Shown here: one piece after another, positions 6,799 through 13,684 of the stretch
Position numbering within the stretch: position 1 is the stretch's first letter
Layout of the letters: the number at the start of each line of letters is the position of its first letter
Origin: Sulfurovaceae bacterium
Lineage (GTDB): Bacteria; Campylobacterota; Campylobacteria; Campylobacterales; Sulfurovaceae
Assembly (NCBI GenBank): GCA_028715055.1
Contig: JAQTLE010000007.1
Coordinates: 1 to 35,315, forward strand
Direction: 5' to 3'
DNA: 35,315 nucleotides
Position numbers and translations under genes: made by a program
The notes under the pieces: model-generated
The model's input: only the letters and a program-made list of their open reading frames with translations
Told to the model about the DNA's origin: nothing
The model's database searches: none

Positions 6799-6880
6799 AT
6801 GTGGAGTAAACTACGGCTTTATGTGGAGTAAACTACGGAAATTAAGAATATGTGGAGTAAACTACGGCTTTATGTGGAGT
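6799..6880 (+). repeat. Iteron cluster 2 (three copies plus one partial), just before rep
   Basis: Two tandem units (6799, 6821), then AAATTAAG, a third unit at 6850 shifted off the 22-bp register, and a truncated unit at 6872-6880 that runs into a T-rich stretch. The closeness to the rep start suggests autoregulation by Rep. Confidence 0.88.
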
Positions 6881-6916
6881 TTATTTTTTTTAACTCAACA
6901 TATAATTAAGGAGTAA

Positions 6917-8116
6917 ATGATGCAAGAAATAATCAAACAAAAAAACTTAATTATTCCAACAGAAAATGAGGTTATTAAAAATAGAGTCTTTGGCACACCA
7001 ACATCTAAAATGACTAGACATCAAAAAGTTGCCTTTACTGTAATGATTAAAATTGCATACGACGCATTGAATATTGATCCAACTACGCGGGTGTTTGAAT
7101 TTCCTACTGATAGATTTTTTGAGTTAATGGGTATATCAACAGTAAGAAAACAATCACACTTATTTACACAAACTTTTATCGATGATGAGGGGTGGCAGCA
7201 AGATAGTGAAGAATATTCTCTTGAACGCACGCTCAAAGCGCTCGTAAATAAATCAATCGATATGCGTTTTAAAGATGTAGATGGGAAAACATATGCAGTT
7301 GAAAGTACGGCTTTGATATCTTACTTTAAACTCACGCGAAAAAAAGTGATCTTTGAATTTAGCGAATGGGTGCGGCATAAAATTTTTATTACTGACAATT
7401 CATATATTATGAAATTGCCAATAATTGCAACCTTTGATGGTGTTCATACTGTTACGCTTTTTGAACAAGTTGAACAAAGAAGAGATTTTTGCAGATGGGA
7501 AGTTTCAGTAAATACACTTAAACAAATTTTTGGATTAATCGACGGTGAATATGCCAAATTTTCTGATTTTAGAAAATGGTGTTTAGATAAACCTAGAGAC
7601 GAAATGAATAAAAAGACCAACTATACTGTTGCCTATGATTATGTAAAAAAAGGTAAAAAAATAGATAAGATTATTTTCACTTGGTATATAAATAAAACTT
7701 CTTTGATGGAATTTCAAAATTTCATAAGAACAAAGTTTATTAATCAAGCATTAGCCGAAATTCCTTCAAAAGACGGTACTTATCATTTGATACAGGTTTC
7801 GGCAGATGGACTCTTATATAATGCTAGAAACCCAAATATAAATTATACAACCACAAAAGCAAAAGCTCTTTGGCGTTGGATGTATGAAAATCAACATCTT
7901 TTGTTAATGAAAGAGCAAGCAGAAAACCTAGAGAATTTTAAAGAGAGTAATTTTACAAAATATTATGGTTGTGATTTAATCCTTGACGGTGAAAAATATA
8001 ACAATATTGTTTTAATACAACCTACTTCTTTAAAAAATAAATTAAAAGTAAAATTTTATGCCGGCGAGCTATTGGTGATGGAAGAAGAAGATTTTATCAA
8101 AAGTGTAATAATATGA
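6917..8116 (+). CDS. rep: Rep_3-family (RepB/RepE-like) replication initiator
   Basis: A 399-aa initiator. The N-terminal half shows the usual pattern of Rep_3 proteins with two winged-helix domains: an early MTRHQKVAFTVMIKIAYDAL helix, an LMGIS region, LERTLKALVNKSI, and then VTLFEQVEQRRDFCRWEVSVNTLKQIFG, which matches the Y/F-x-LYE...L.lFG region of these initiators. The protein would bind the upstream iterons as a monomer and open the origin. The C-terminal roughly 120 residues (after about 275) extend beyond the common Rep_3 core, with no fold I can name. The ribosome site AAGGAG is followed by ATGATG, so the true start may be 6917 or 6920. Confidence 0.85.
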   Translation: MMQEIIKQKNLIIPTENEVIKNRVFGTPTSKMTRHQKVAFTVMIKIAYDALNIDPTTRVFEFPTDRFFELMGISTVRKQSHLFTQTFIDDEGWQQDSEEYSLERTLKALVNKSIDMRFKDVDGKTYAVESTALISYFKLTRKKVIFEFSEWVRHKIFITDNSYIMKLPIIATFDGVHTVTLFEQVEQRRDFCRWEVSVNTLKQIFGLIDGEYAKFSDFRKWCLDKPRDEMNKKTNYTVAYDYVKKGKKIDKIIFTWYINKTSLMEFQNFIRTKFINQALAEIPSKDGTYHLIQVSADGLLYNARNPNINYTTTKAKALWRWMYENQHLLLMKEQAENLENFKESNFTKYYGCDLILDGEKYNNIVLIQPTSLKNKLKVKFYAGELLVMEEEDFIKSVII

Positions 8117-8155
8117 CATTTTGCAATATTTATCATATTTATTTATTAAGTTTGA

Positions 8156-8161
8156 TATAAT
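8156..8161 (+). promoter_or_regulatory. -10 box for the LprI-like/eexN pair
   Basis: TATAAT at 8156-8161 is preceded by the T-rich stretch TTTATTAAGTTTGA, with no good -35. This resembles the Campylobacter/Helicobacter vegetative promoter type. It lies 27 bp before the next start codon. Confidence 0.5.
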
Positions 8162-8187
8162 AAATAAACCGCCGCAAGGAGATTAAA

Positions 8188-8466
8188 ATGATCAAAAAAC
8201 AAATAATATTATTTGTTTGTGTTATTACTGTAGCTTTAAGTAATAATCAGGCCGAAGTAACAATTAATTCATCATTACAATTAATTGCACTTGAAAAGGA
8301 AATGAATATTATGTACAATAACGCATTGACACTGGCAATAAACAAACAAAAACTTAGAGATGAGCAAGAAATATTTTTGCTTGCAAGGAAAAATTGTTTA
8401 AACAATACTATGTGTTTAAAAACTGCTGTTGAAAACAGAATAGCACAGTTAAAAATATACAATTAA
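8188..8466 (+). CDS. Small exported LprI/DUF1311-like protein
   Basis: A 92-aa protein with an N-terminal signal peptide (KKQIILFVCVITVALSNNQA). The rest has the look of LprI/DUF1311 domains: LEKEMNIMYNNAL, then LRDEQEIFLLARKNC, and CLKTAVENRIAQLK, with two cysteines likely to form a disulfide. LprI-type proteins are periplasmic, and some inhibit lysozyme. On a conjugative plasmid this could protect the cell wall while the secretion channel is built, which is inference. The gene has a clear ribosome site (AAGGAG) and is followed 13 nt later by eexN, probably as one operon. Confidence 0.6.
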   Translation: MIKKQIILFVCVITVALSNNQAEVTINSSLQLIALEKEMNIMYNNALTLAINKQKLRDEQEIFLLARKNCLNNTMCLKTAVENRIAQLKIYN

Positions 8467-8479
8467 AAGGAGTAAAAGT

Positions 8480-8746
8480 ATGAAAAAATTAATTTTATCT
8501 GTAACACTCACATTCATTTATGTAGGATGTAGTAATAAGGCCGAAGAGACAAAAACTGTTGATTATTATCAAAACAATCCAACGCAAATGGATATAAAAA
8601 TAAAAGAGTGTCTAAATAATCCAGGCGAGCTTAAAGATACTCCAAATTGTAAAAATGCTGCCAAAGCTCAACAAATACTTTGGGGTAAATCAAATGTAAA
8701 TATTACACCAGGCGAAGGCAAACCAATGGGTGGCCGCCAATGGTAA
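8480..8746 (+). CDS. eexN: EexN-family entry-exclusion lipoprotein with a TrbJ-like C-terminal tail
   Basis: An 88-aa lipoprotein. The signal peptide ends in a lipobox at YVGC (Cys17). The mature part shows the EexN signature VDYYQNNP followed by NNPGELKDTPNCKNA. Such lipoproteins reduce mating between cells that already carry the same plasmid. The last 21 residues, starting WGKSNVNI and ending MGGRQW, are nearly the same as the end of TrbJ. The 66 bp encoding them are identical at 61 positions, stop codon included. The gene sits with the LprI-like gene on the plus strand, just upstream of the trb operon and facing the XRE gene. It may do the job of TrbK, which is missing between trbJ and trbL. 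Confidence 0.78.
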   Translation: MKKLILSVTLTFIYVGCSNKAEETKTVDYYQNNPTQMDIKIKECLNNPGELKDTPNCKNAAKAQQILWGKSNVNITPGEGKPMGGRQW

Positions 8747-8765
8747 AATTGTAATTTTTTAAATT

Positions 8766-9113
8766 CTATGATTGTTTTTGGTGATCTTCTATTTTTTTAA
8801 TTATGTCTTTTTTAATTTCTTCTATAAGCTGCGGAGGTGCATATTTGTTTAATATTTCTGCAATCTCCATCACATCTTTAGAGAAGTTAAAATTTGGTTG
8901 TATGAACATTTCTCCCCTACCATAGGTTAACCATATTGGATTAATATTATAGAGGTCTTGTAAAGCACAGAGCTCTATCCCTCTCAAATTTTTAACTTTC
9001 CCAGTCTCTATATCTGCCACTCTTTGTTTAGGTACATCCATTATTTCTGATAATTGTTTTTGAGTTAAGTTAAGTTCAATCCTTAATTGTTTAAGTCGTT
9101 TAGGCAAGGACAT
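8766..9113 (-). CDS. XRE-family transcriptional repressor
   Basis: A 115-aa protein with an N-terminal helix-turn-helix: LKQLRIELNLTQKQLSEIM, then DVPKQRVADIETGKVKNL (about 5-45). NINPIWLTYGRGEMF, typical of phage-type XRE regulators, follows. The C-terminal helix-rich part is probably for dimerisation. It is transcribed divergently from the trb operon and convergently with eexN, so it most likely controls the 9114-9262 intergenic region and itself. A palindrome at 9140-9152 is a candidate operator. It may serve the role that TrbA/KorB play on IncP plasmids. Confidence 0.8.
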   Translation of the reverse strand: MSLPKRLKQLRIELNLTQKQLSEIMDVPKQRVADIETGKVKNLRGIELCALQDLYNINPIWLTYGRGEMFIQPNFNFSKDVMEIAEILNKYAPPQLIEEIKKDIIKKIEDHQKQS

Positions 9114-9139
9114 TATTTTGGCACCTTTATAAGTTTATA

Positions 9140-9152
9140 TATTGCAACAATA
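9140..9152 (+). promoter_or_regulatory. Candidate operator in the XRE/trb divergent region
   Basis: TATTG, CAA, CAATA is a perfect inverted repeat with a 3-base centre, 27-39 bp upstream of the XRE start codon. It is a plausible binding site for that repressor. Confidence 0.45.
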
Positions 9153-9183
9153 CAGAAAAAAGCAAAAAAAGATAGAAAAACTA

Positions 9184-9212
9184 TTGACTTGTTGGATTTT
9201 TTCTAATATAAT
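9184..9212 (+). promoter_or_regulatory. sigma70 promoter of the trb operon
   Basis: TTGACT (9184-9189), a 17-base spacer and TATAAT (9207-9212) form a near-consensus promoter. It is 50 bp before the first ORF of the trb operon and next to the candidate repressor site. Confidence 0.75.
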
Positions 9213-9262
9213 TTCCATTATATGTATTAATTTTGCATTATATCATAAAAAAAAGGTAAACA

Positions 9263-9478
9263 ATGGGAAAAAGAAAGCCGGGCTCAATTGCAGATCAAAT
9301 TGATCAAAAGCTCAATCTTACTTTGGTCAAATACGCCGAATTAAGAGGTATCCCCGTAAGCAGCTTGAAAAGAAATTATATATCGCTTACGACAGCACAA
9401 ATATTAGCCCAAGATGGCATATATGCGCCATCTACAAAAACAAAACTACAATCACAAAACTCGGATCAAAAATGTTAA
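9263..9478 (+). CDS. 71-aa unknown protein at the head of the trb operon, possibly DNA-binding
   Basis: A small basic protein beginning MGKRKPGSIADQIDQ. The stretch LVKYAELRGIPVSSLKRNYIS has a helix-turn-helix-like shape. The C-terminus is polar. It is the first gene after the trb promoter and has a good ribosome site (AAAAAAGGTAAACA before ATG). Its end overlaps the trbB start by 7 nt, so it is cotranscribed and probably coupled. I do not recognise the family. A small regulator or an accessory relaxosome/T4SS protein is possible. Confidence 0.6.
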   Translation: MGKRKPGSIADQIDQKLNLTLVKYAELRGIPVSSLKRNYISLTTAQILAQDGIYAPSTKTKLQSQNSDQKC

Positions 9479-10413
9479 CCGACACTCAAAAACGGCTGCA
9501 CACCAAACTTCGGAACGAATTAGGCAGAGAAGTAGTGGCAGCTCTCGAGGACAACGACGTTATAGAAATAATGTTAAACAGCGATAACACAATGTGGATT
9601 GATAAACTTTCATCCGGTATGGAAAAAATTGAAAAGCACAGCTGCTCTGCTCAAATTGCAATACACACGATCGCGTCTTACCTCGACACAAACATCACCA
9701 TAGAAAATCCAATTTTGGAATGTGAGTTGCCACTGGACGGCTCTCGTTTTGAGGCACTTGTTCCCCCAGTCGTTTCGCATCCTAGCTTTACAATTCGCAA
9801 AAAAGCAAAAAAGATTTTTACGCTAGATGACTATGTAAAAAATAAAATAATCACACCCCAACAAAAAGGAGTAATCGAGGCAGCAATACAACAACATAAA
9901 AATATATTAATCGCAGGTGGCACTGGTTCGGGTAAGACCACACTTACAAATGCGATAATAGATAGCATTTCTACAATCACACCAACCGATCGGATGGTTA
10001 TCATAGAAGATACGGCGGAGATCCAATGCCAGTCTGAAAATAATGTAATTTTTCGTGCGACGGAATTTGCGCCAATGGTTCGTTTGCTAAAAGCAACGAT
10101 GAGATACCGCCCGGATAGAATACTTGTCGGTGAGGTGCGTGGTGGTGAGGCATTAACCCTGCTCAAAAGTTGGAATACCGGCCATCCTGGCGGTGTTGCA
10201 ACGGTTCACGCTAATAATGCTTATGCGGCACTGGTTCGATTAGAGCAGTTAGTCGCGGAAGGCACTATAGCTGACAGTAGAACTGTTATCGCCGAGGCAA
10301 TAGATATTGTGATTTTTATTGAAAAAACACAACAAGGCAGAAAAGTGACGGATCTGCTTGAAGTAGAGCGTTACGATTTCCAAAAAAACAAATATATTAC
10401 AAGGAGTATATAG
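9472..10413 (+). CDS. trbB: TrbB, VirB11-type secretion ATPase
   Basis: A 313-aa protein, close to RP4 TrbB (about 320 aa). Walker A is GGTGSGKTT (149-157). The Asp box region reads VIIEDTAEIQ (177-186), Walker B lies near RILVGEVRGGE (216-226), and the His box is GHPGGVATVHANN (237-249). The N-terminal domain (1-110) has the expected VirB11-like mixed fold. It forms the hexameric cytoplasmic ATPase that powers pilus biogenesis and substrate transfer. It starts the conserved trbBCDE order. The start overlaps the upstream 71-aa gene, and trbC begins directly after the stop. Confidence 0.93.
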   Translation: MLTDTQKRLHTKLRNELGREVVAALEDNDVIEIMLNSDNTMWIDKLSSGMEKIEKHSCSAQIAIHTIASYLDTNITIENPILECELPLDGSRFEALVPPVVSHPSFTIRKKAKKIFTLDDYVKNKIITPQQKGVIEAAIQQHKNILIAGGTGSGKTTLTNAIIDSISTITPTDRMVIIEDTAEIQCQSENNVIFRATEFAPMVRLLKATMRYRPDRILVGEVRGGEALTLLKSWNTGHPGGVATVHANNAYAALVRLEQLVAEGTIADSRTVIAEAIDIVIFIEKTQQGRKVTDLLEVERYDFQKNKYITRSI

Positions 10414-10722
10414 ATGAATAAAAAGAATGTAGGTTTTTTGTTAATAATGATGTTAATTTTAACTGACATGGTTTTTGCAGGTTCGGGTATGCCGTGGGAT
10501 TCGGCTTTAAATAAAGTGACAGATGCAATTACTGGCCCAGTCGCCGGAACAATCGCGTTGGTAGCCGTGGTCGGTGCAGGTGCCGCGCTGATTTTTATGG
10601 GCCAAGAAATGGGGCAATTCATGAAGGCTCTCGTTTATGTTGTTATCGTGGGCGGAATAATCGTAGGCGCTAGTTCAATCATTGGCTTCCTCGGCGGCAA
10701 TACTGGTGGAGCCTTAATCTAA
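10414..10722 (+). CDS. trbC: TrbC, major pilin (VirB2-like)
   Basis: A 102-aa prepilin. A signal peptide (to about VFAG, residues 20-23) is followed by two hydrophobic segments (about 43-62 and 72-95), separated by a short polar loop (QEMGQFMK). The layout is that of TrbC/VirB2 pilins. In RP4 the C-terminus is trimmed and the chain is cyclised by TraF; a TraF homologue is encoded at 4054. It lies between trbB and trbD, with the trbD start overlapping its last base (TAATG). Confidence 0.9.
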   Translation: MNKKNVGFLLIMMLILTDMVFAGSGMPWDSALNKVTDAITGPVAGTIALVAVVGAGAALIFMGQEMGQFMKALVYVVIVGGIIVGASSIIGFLGGNTGGALI

Positions 10723-10997
10723 TGCTTCATACCATTCCAATTTACCGCGCACTTAATAAGCCGATGTTGTTTATGGGCGGAGAGCGCGAATTAATGATGT
10801 TAGCCGCATTGGTGTCGCTCACTCTCATTTTTGTTGCTTTGTCTGTCCAAAGTGCAATACTAGGAATAGTGCTTTGGTTGTTTGCAGCAGCAGTCTTAAG
10901 AATGATGGCAAAAAAAGATCCTTTGATGAGTAAAATTTTTGTTCGTCAAGCTAGATACAAAAAATATTATAGAGCGGTTGCTTCGGCAACCGCTTAA
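10722..10997 (+). CDS. trbD: TrbD, VirB3-like inner-membrane T4SS component
   Basis: A 91-aa protein beginning IPIYRALNKPMLFMGGEREL, the usual start of TrbD. Two close membrane segments (about 27-45 and 45-58) and a basic C-terminal part (MAKKDPLMSKIFVRQARYKKYY) follow. It is thought to work with the TrbE/VirB4 ATPase. Its last codons (AVASATA and stop) encode a perfect 9-bp hairpin with a TTCG loop. Confidence 0.9.
   Translation: MLHTIPIYRALNKPMLFMGGERELMMLAALVSLTLIFVALSVQSAILGIVLWLFAAAVLRMMAKKDPLMSKIFVRQARYKKYYRAVASATA
10973..10994 (+). terminator. Hairpin with TTCG tetraloop in the last codons of trbD
   Basis: AGCGGTTGC (10973-10981) pairs perfectly with GCAACCGCT (10986-10994) around TTCG. 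Only TAATTT follows, with no strong T run. It is therefore better read as a partial terminator, attenuator or 3'-end stabiliser for the trbB-C-D message. Confidence 0.55.
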
Positions 10998-11006
10998 TTT
11001 AGACAT

Positions 11007-11080
11007 AGCGGCGTTTAATTTATAAAGTCCTTTTATATAAACTCCCTCCCCCTTTAGTAGTCTCAACGCTAAACGCCGCT
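11007..11080 (+). promoter_or_regulatory. Long-range stem in the trbD-trbE gap
   Basis: AGCGGCGTTTA (11007-11017) is exactly complementary to TAAACGCCGCT (11070-11080), closing a 52-nt AT- and C-rich loop. The pair lies in the only sizeable gap (124 bp) in the first part of the trb operon, 41 bp before the trbE start. A regulatory RNA fold, or a mark of processing between the pilin genes and trbE, is possible. Confidence 0.5.
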
Positions 11081-11121
11081 TTGTGTGAATTATCACAAAT
11101 AAATACATCGGAGTAAAAAAG

Positions 11122-13596
11122 ATGCTTAATTTACAAGAATTTAGAGATACCACAAAAGGTTTTGCAGATCTACTTAATTATGCCTTCCTGGCCGACGATG
11201 GTGTTGTAATTAACAAAGATGGCAGTTTGTCCGCCGCTTTTCAATATCAAGCACCGGATGTTTTCTCTGCAACAGAGATTGAACGCAATACAACAGTAAG
11301 AGAGATAAATCAATTACTTACTAAACTAGGTGGTGGTTGGTCTATACAATTTGATAGTATAAACACACCGCTTAATAGCTACACAGAAACCAATGAAAGT
11401 TATTTTAATGATAAAGTCTGCAAAATGATTGATGAAGAGAGAAGATATTTTTTTCTTAATTCTAAAGATTTATATACTTCTAACACTTATATTACATTGA
11501 CGTATTTACCTCCTCTTCGTTCTAAATCAAAAATTGCAGATATGATGTTCGATGATACAACATCAAATAAATCACAAAATTCAATAGGAGACAAGATCCT
11601 TAAATATTTTAATGAAAAATTAAATGAATTTGAGGCACTCGCCAAATTGTCTTTTCTTGAGATCAAAAGATTAAAACAAGAAAAAATAATGAATCAAGAT
11701 GGAAGCTATACTTATCATGATAAGCTTCTGTCTTTTCTAAATGCTTGCATTGTAGATAAAAATAATCCTATAGTGTACCCAACTGCAAATATGTATATAG
11801 ATACACTTTTAGCCTATGATTTTTTTACTGGTGTAACTCCTAAAATAGACAATAAATTTATACAAATAATAACGATTGAAGGCTATCCTCTTGAGAGCTA
11901 TGCAAATATTCTATATAACCTTTCGCAACTAGATCTTGAGTGCCGTTGGAATACAAAATTTGTTTTCTTGGATAATTTTGAAGCTTTAACAAAATTAGAC
12001 CAAATAAGAAAAAAATGGAAACAAAAAGAACGCGGCCTTCTAACACAAATTTTTAATCCACAGTCAACAAAATATGATCTTGATGCTGTTCATATGGTAC
12101 AGCAAACCGACAGTGCGATCGCCGATGTAAATAGCGGATTGCTTGCATATGGGTACCATAATACAAGTGTTGTTGTTTTCAATACAAATCGTGAGGCTGT
12201 TGAAGATGCAGCGATGAGAGTCAAACAAGTTTTTGAAAAAAATGGTTTTGTATCAAGAATTGAAGACATAAATACAGTTGAGGCTTATCTAGGTTCTTTG
12301 CCCGGGCATATAACTCCAAACATACGAAGATCATTGATTGGCAGCATGAACCTCGCTCATTTGTTGCCTTTATCTACTATGTGGCAAGGCAATAAATATA
12401 ATGAGTGTGATAAATATTCTCCACACTCACCGGCACTGCTAAGAGCTGTAGCCGGAACGACACCATTTAATCTTAATCTTCACGTGGGCGATATCGGACA
12501 CACTCTAATTTTCGGCCCAACTGGAGCCGGTAAATCGACGTTGCTCGCAACTATCGTGGCGCAGGCAAGAAGATATCACAATGTTCAAATTTTTGCCTTT
12601 GATAAAGGCAAATCACTTTATCCGCTAACAGCGGCTGCCGGAGGTGATCATTATGATATCGGTGGAGACGAGGATAAATTATCATTTGCTCCTCTTTCTA
12701 ATTTAAAAACACAAAATGATATTGCCTGGGCAGAAGATTGGATACTTACCTTGATTGAGCTACAAGGGATTAAGCCTACACCACACCACAAAGAGCTTAT
12801 ACACCATGCTTTAAAACTTCATGTTGATAATAATTCTACGTCTATTACGGACTTTATATCAAATGTACAAAGTTCGGAATTGAGAGCTGCTCTTGGACAT
12901 TACTCAATCGCTGGCGCAATGGGCCGACTACTAGATGCAGAAACCGATAATTTATCTATGAGTAACTTTAGTGTTTTTGAAATAGAAGAGCTTATGAATT
13001 TAAAGATAGAAGACGCGGTACCGGTTTTGCTTTATTTGTTCAATAGAATAGAAAAATCATTAGATGGCCGGCCATCTTTTTTGGTTTTAGATGAGGCTTG
13101 GATAATGTTGGGCCATCAAGTTTTTAGAGATAAGATTAGAGAATGGCTAAAGGTTCTACGCAAGGCAAATTGTGCGGTTATTTTAGCAACACAATCACTA
13201 TCAGATGCTGCCAAAAGTGGAATACTTGATGTGCTGCAAGAGAGCTGCCCTACAAAAATTTTATTGCCAAATCCGGAAGCCCAAAATAGAGGAACCGAGA
13301 ATAATTGGGGGCCGTATGATTATTACAAATCGTTTGGTTTAAATGAAAGAGAAATAGAAATAATTTCAAAGGCAAAACCAAAAAGAGAATATTACTATAA
13401 AAGCATGTATGGATCTCGATTGTTTAATCTTGTATTGGGCGAATTTGCTCTTTCGTTTGTAGGTGCCAGCAGCAAACATGATATCGCAAAAATAAAAGAG
13501 TTAAAAACTCAATATGTGGAGTGGGTGCCTAAATGGCTTGAATTTAGAAACGTTGATAATAATATAATAAATTATTATAATAATTTAGAGCTGTAG
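11122..13596 (+). CDS. trbE: TrbE, VirB4-type ATPase
   Basis: An 824-aa protein, the expected size for TrbE. The N-terminal part has the CagE/TrbE/VirB domain (start LQEFRDTTKGFADLLNYAFLADDGVVINKDGSL; IEGYPLESYANILYNL near 250). The C-terminal ATPase domain has Walker A FGPTGAGKST (about 464-473), Walker B FLVLDEAWIML (about 652-662), and ATQSLSDAAKSG after it. It is the conserved energising ATPase of the T4SS at the inner membrane. A 31-nt stretch at 11888-11918 (encoding ESYANILYN) recurs in reverse orientation in the gene at 32613. The gene has its own ribosome site (CGGAG) after a structured gap. Confidence 0.95.
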   Translation: MLNLQEFRDTTKGFADLLNYAFLADDGVVINKDGSLSAAFQYQAPDVFSATEIERNTTVREINQLLTKLGGGWSIQFDSINTPLNSYTETNESYFNDKVCKMIDEERRYFFLNSKDLYTSNTYITLTYLPPLRSKSKIADMMFDDTTSNKSQNSIGDKILKYFNEKLNEFEALAKLSFLEIKRLKQEKIMNQDGSYTYHDKLLSFLNACIVDKNNPIVYPTANMYIDTLLAYDFFTGVTPKIDNKFIQIITIEGYPLESYANILYNLSQLDLECRWNTKFVFLDNFEALTKLDQIRKKWKQKERGLLTQIFNPQSTKYDLDAVHMVQQTDSAIADVNSGLLAYGYHNTSVVVFNTNREAVEDAAMRVKQVFEKNGFVSRIEDINTVEAYLGSLPGHITPNIRRSLIGSMNLAHLLPLSTMWQGNKYNECDKYSPHSPALLRAVAGTTPFNLNLHVGDIGHTLIFGPTGAGKSTLLATIVAQARRYHNVQIFAFDKGKSLYPLTAAAGGDHYDIGGDEDKLSFAPLSNLKTQNDIAWAEDWILTLIELQGIKPTPHHKELIHHALKLHVDNNSTSITDFISNVQSSELRAALGHYSIAGAMGRLLDAETDNLSMSNFSVFEIEELMNLKIEDAVPVLLYLFNRIEKSLDGRPSFLVLDEAWIMLGHQVFRDKIREWLKVLRKANCAVILATQSLSDAAKSGILDVLQESCPTKILLPNPEAQNRGTENNWGPYDYYKSFGLNEREIEIISKAKPKREYYYKSMYGSRLFNLVLGEFALSFVGASSKHDIAKIKELKTQYVEWVPKWLEFRNVDNNIINYYNNLEL

Positions 13597-13611
13597 TTAA
13601 AAACGATCTTG

Positions 13612-13668
13612 GGCTCATTAGAGCCTTTAGATTTGATGAAGCCCACTTTGTGAGTTTCACAAAATCTA
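13612..13668 (+). promoter_or_regulatory. Structured leader of trbJ (first copy of a repeated element)
   Basis: A small hairpin (GGCTC, ATTA, GAGCC at 13612-13625) is followed by a 41-nt element (13628-13668) starting TAGATTTGATGAAGCCC and ending CACAAAATCTA. Its ends pair. TTTAGATTT at 13626-13634 is complementary to AAATCTAAA at 13662-13670. It ends just before the trbJ ribosome site. A nearly identical 43-nt copy lies at 22781-22823 before another operon. Confidence 0.6.
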
Positions 13669-13684
13669 AAAAGAAAGGAAAACA

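Larger units (their letters stand above)
6361..6916 (+). other. oriV: Origin of replication (oriV) with iterons and a duplicated block
   Basis: This 556-bp gene-free stretch precedes the Rep gene. The 18-bp iteron ATGTGGAGTAAACTACGG occurs at 6469, 6491, 6513, 6535, 6799, 6821 and 6850 (seven full copies, mostly 22 bp apart), with a 9-bp partial at 6872. A block made of a hairpin plus iterons is present twice: 6415-6508 and 6745-6838 match throughout at an offset of 330 bp. Between the blocks are TGTATACA (6609-6616 and 6631-6638), GATACAA half-sites, and AGGTTAGGTTAGGTTAG near 6662. Rep would bind the iterons for initiation and copy control (known for Rep_3 plasmids). Confidence 0.88.

Noticed and set aside
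6469-6880. CRISPR array
   Set aside because: The 18-bp repeats are tandem with 4-base gaps and next to a Rep gene. There are no unique spacers and no cas genes, so they are iterons.
11858-12046. Antisense ORF in trbE containing YIEYLHSSQ
   Set aside because: It is not a gene. It is simply the reverse strand of trbE whose 31-nt piece is shared with the paralog at 32613, which is reported as a finding.
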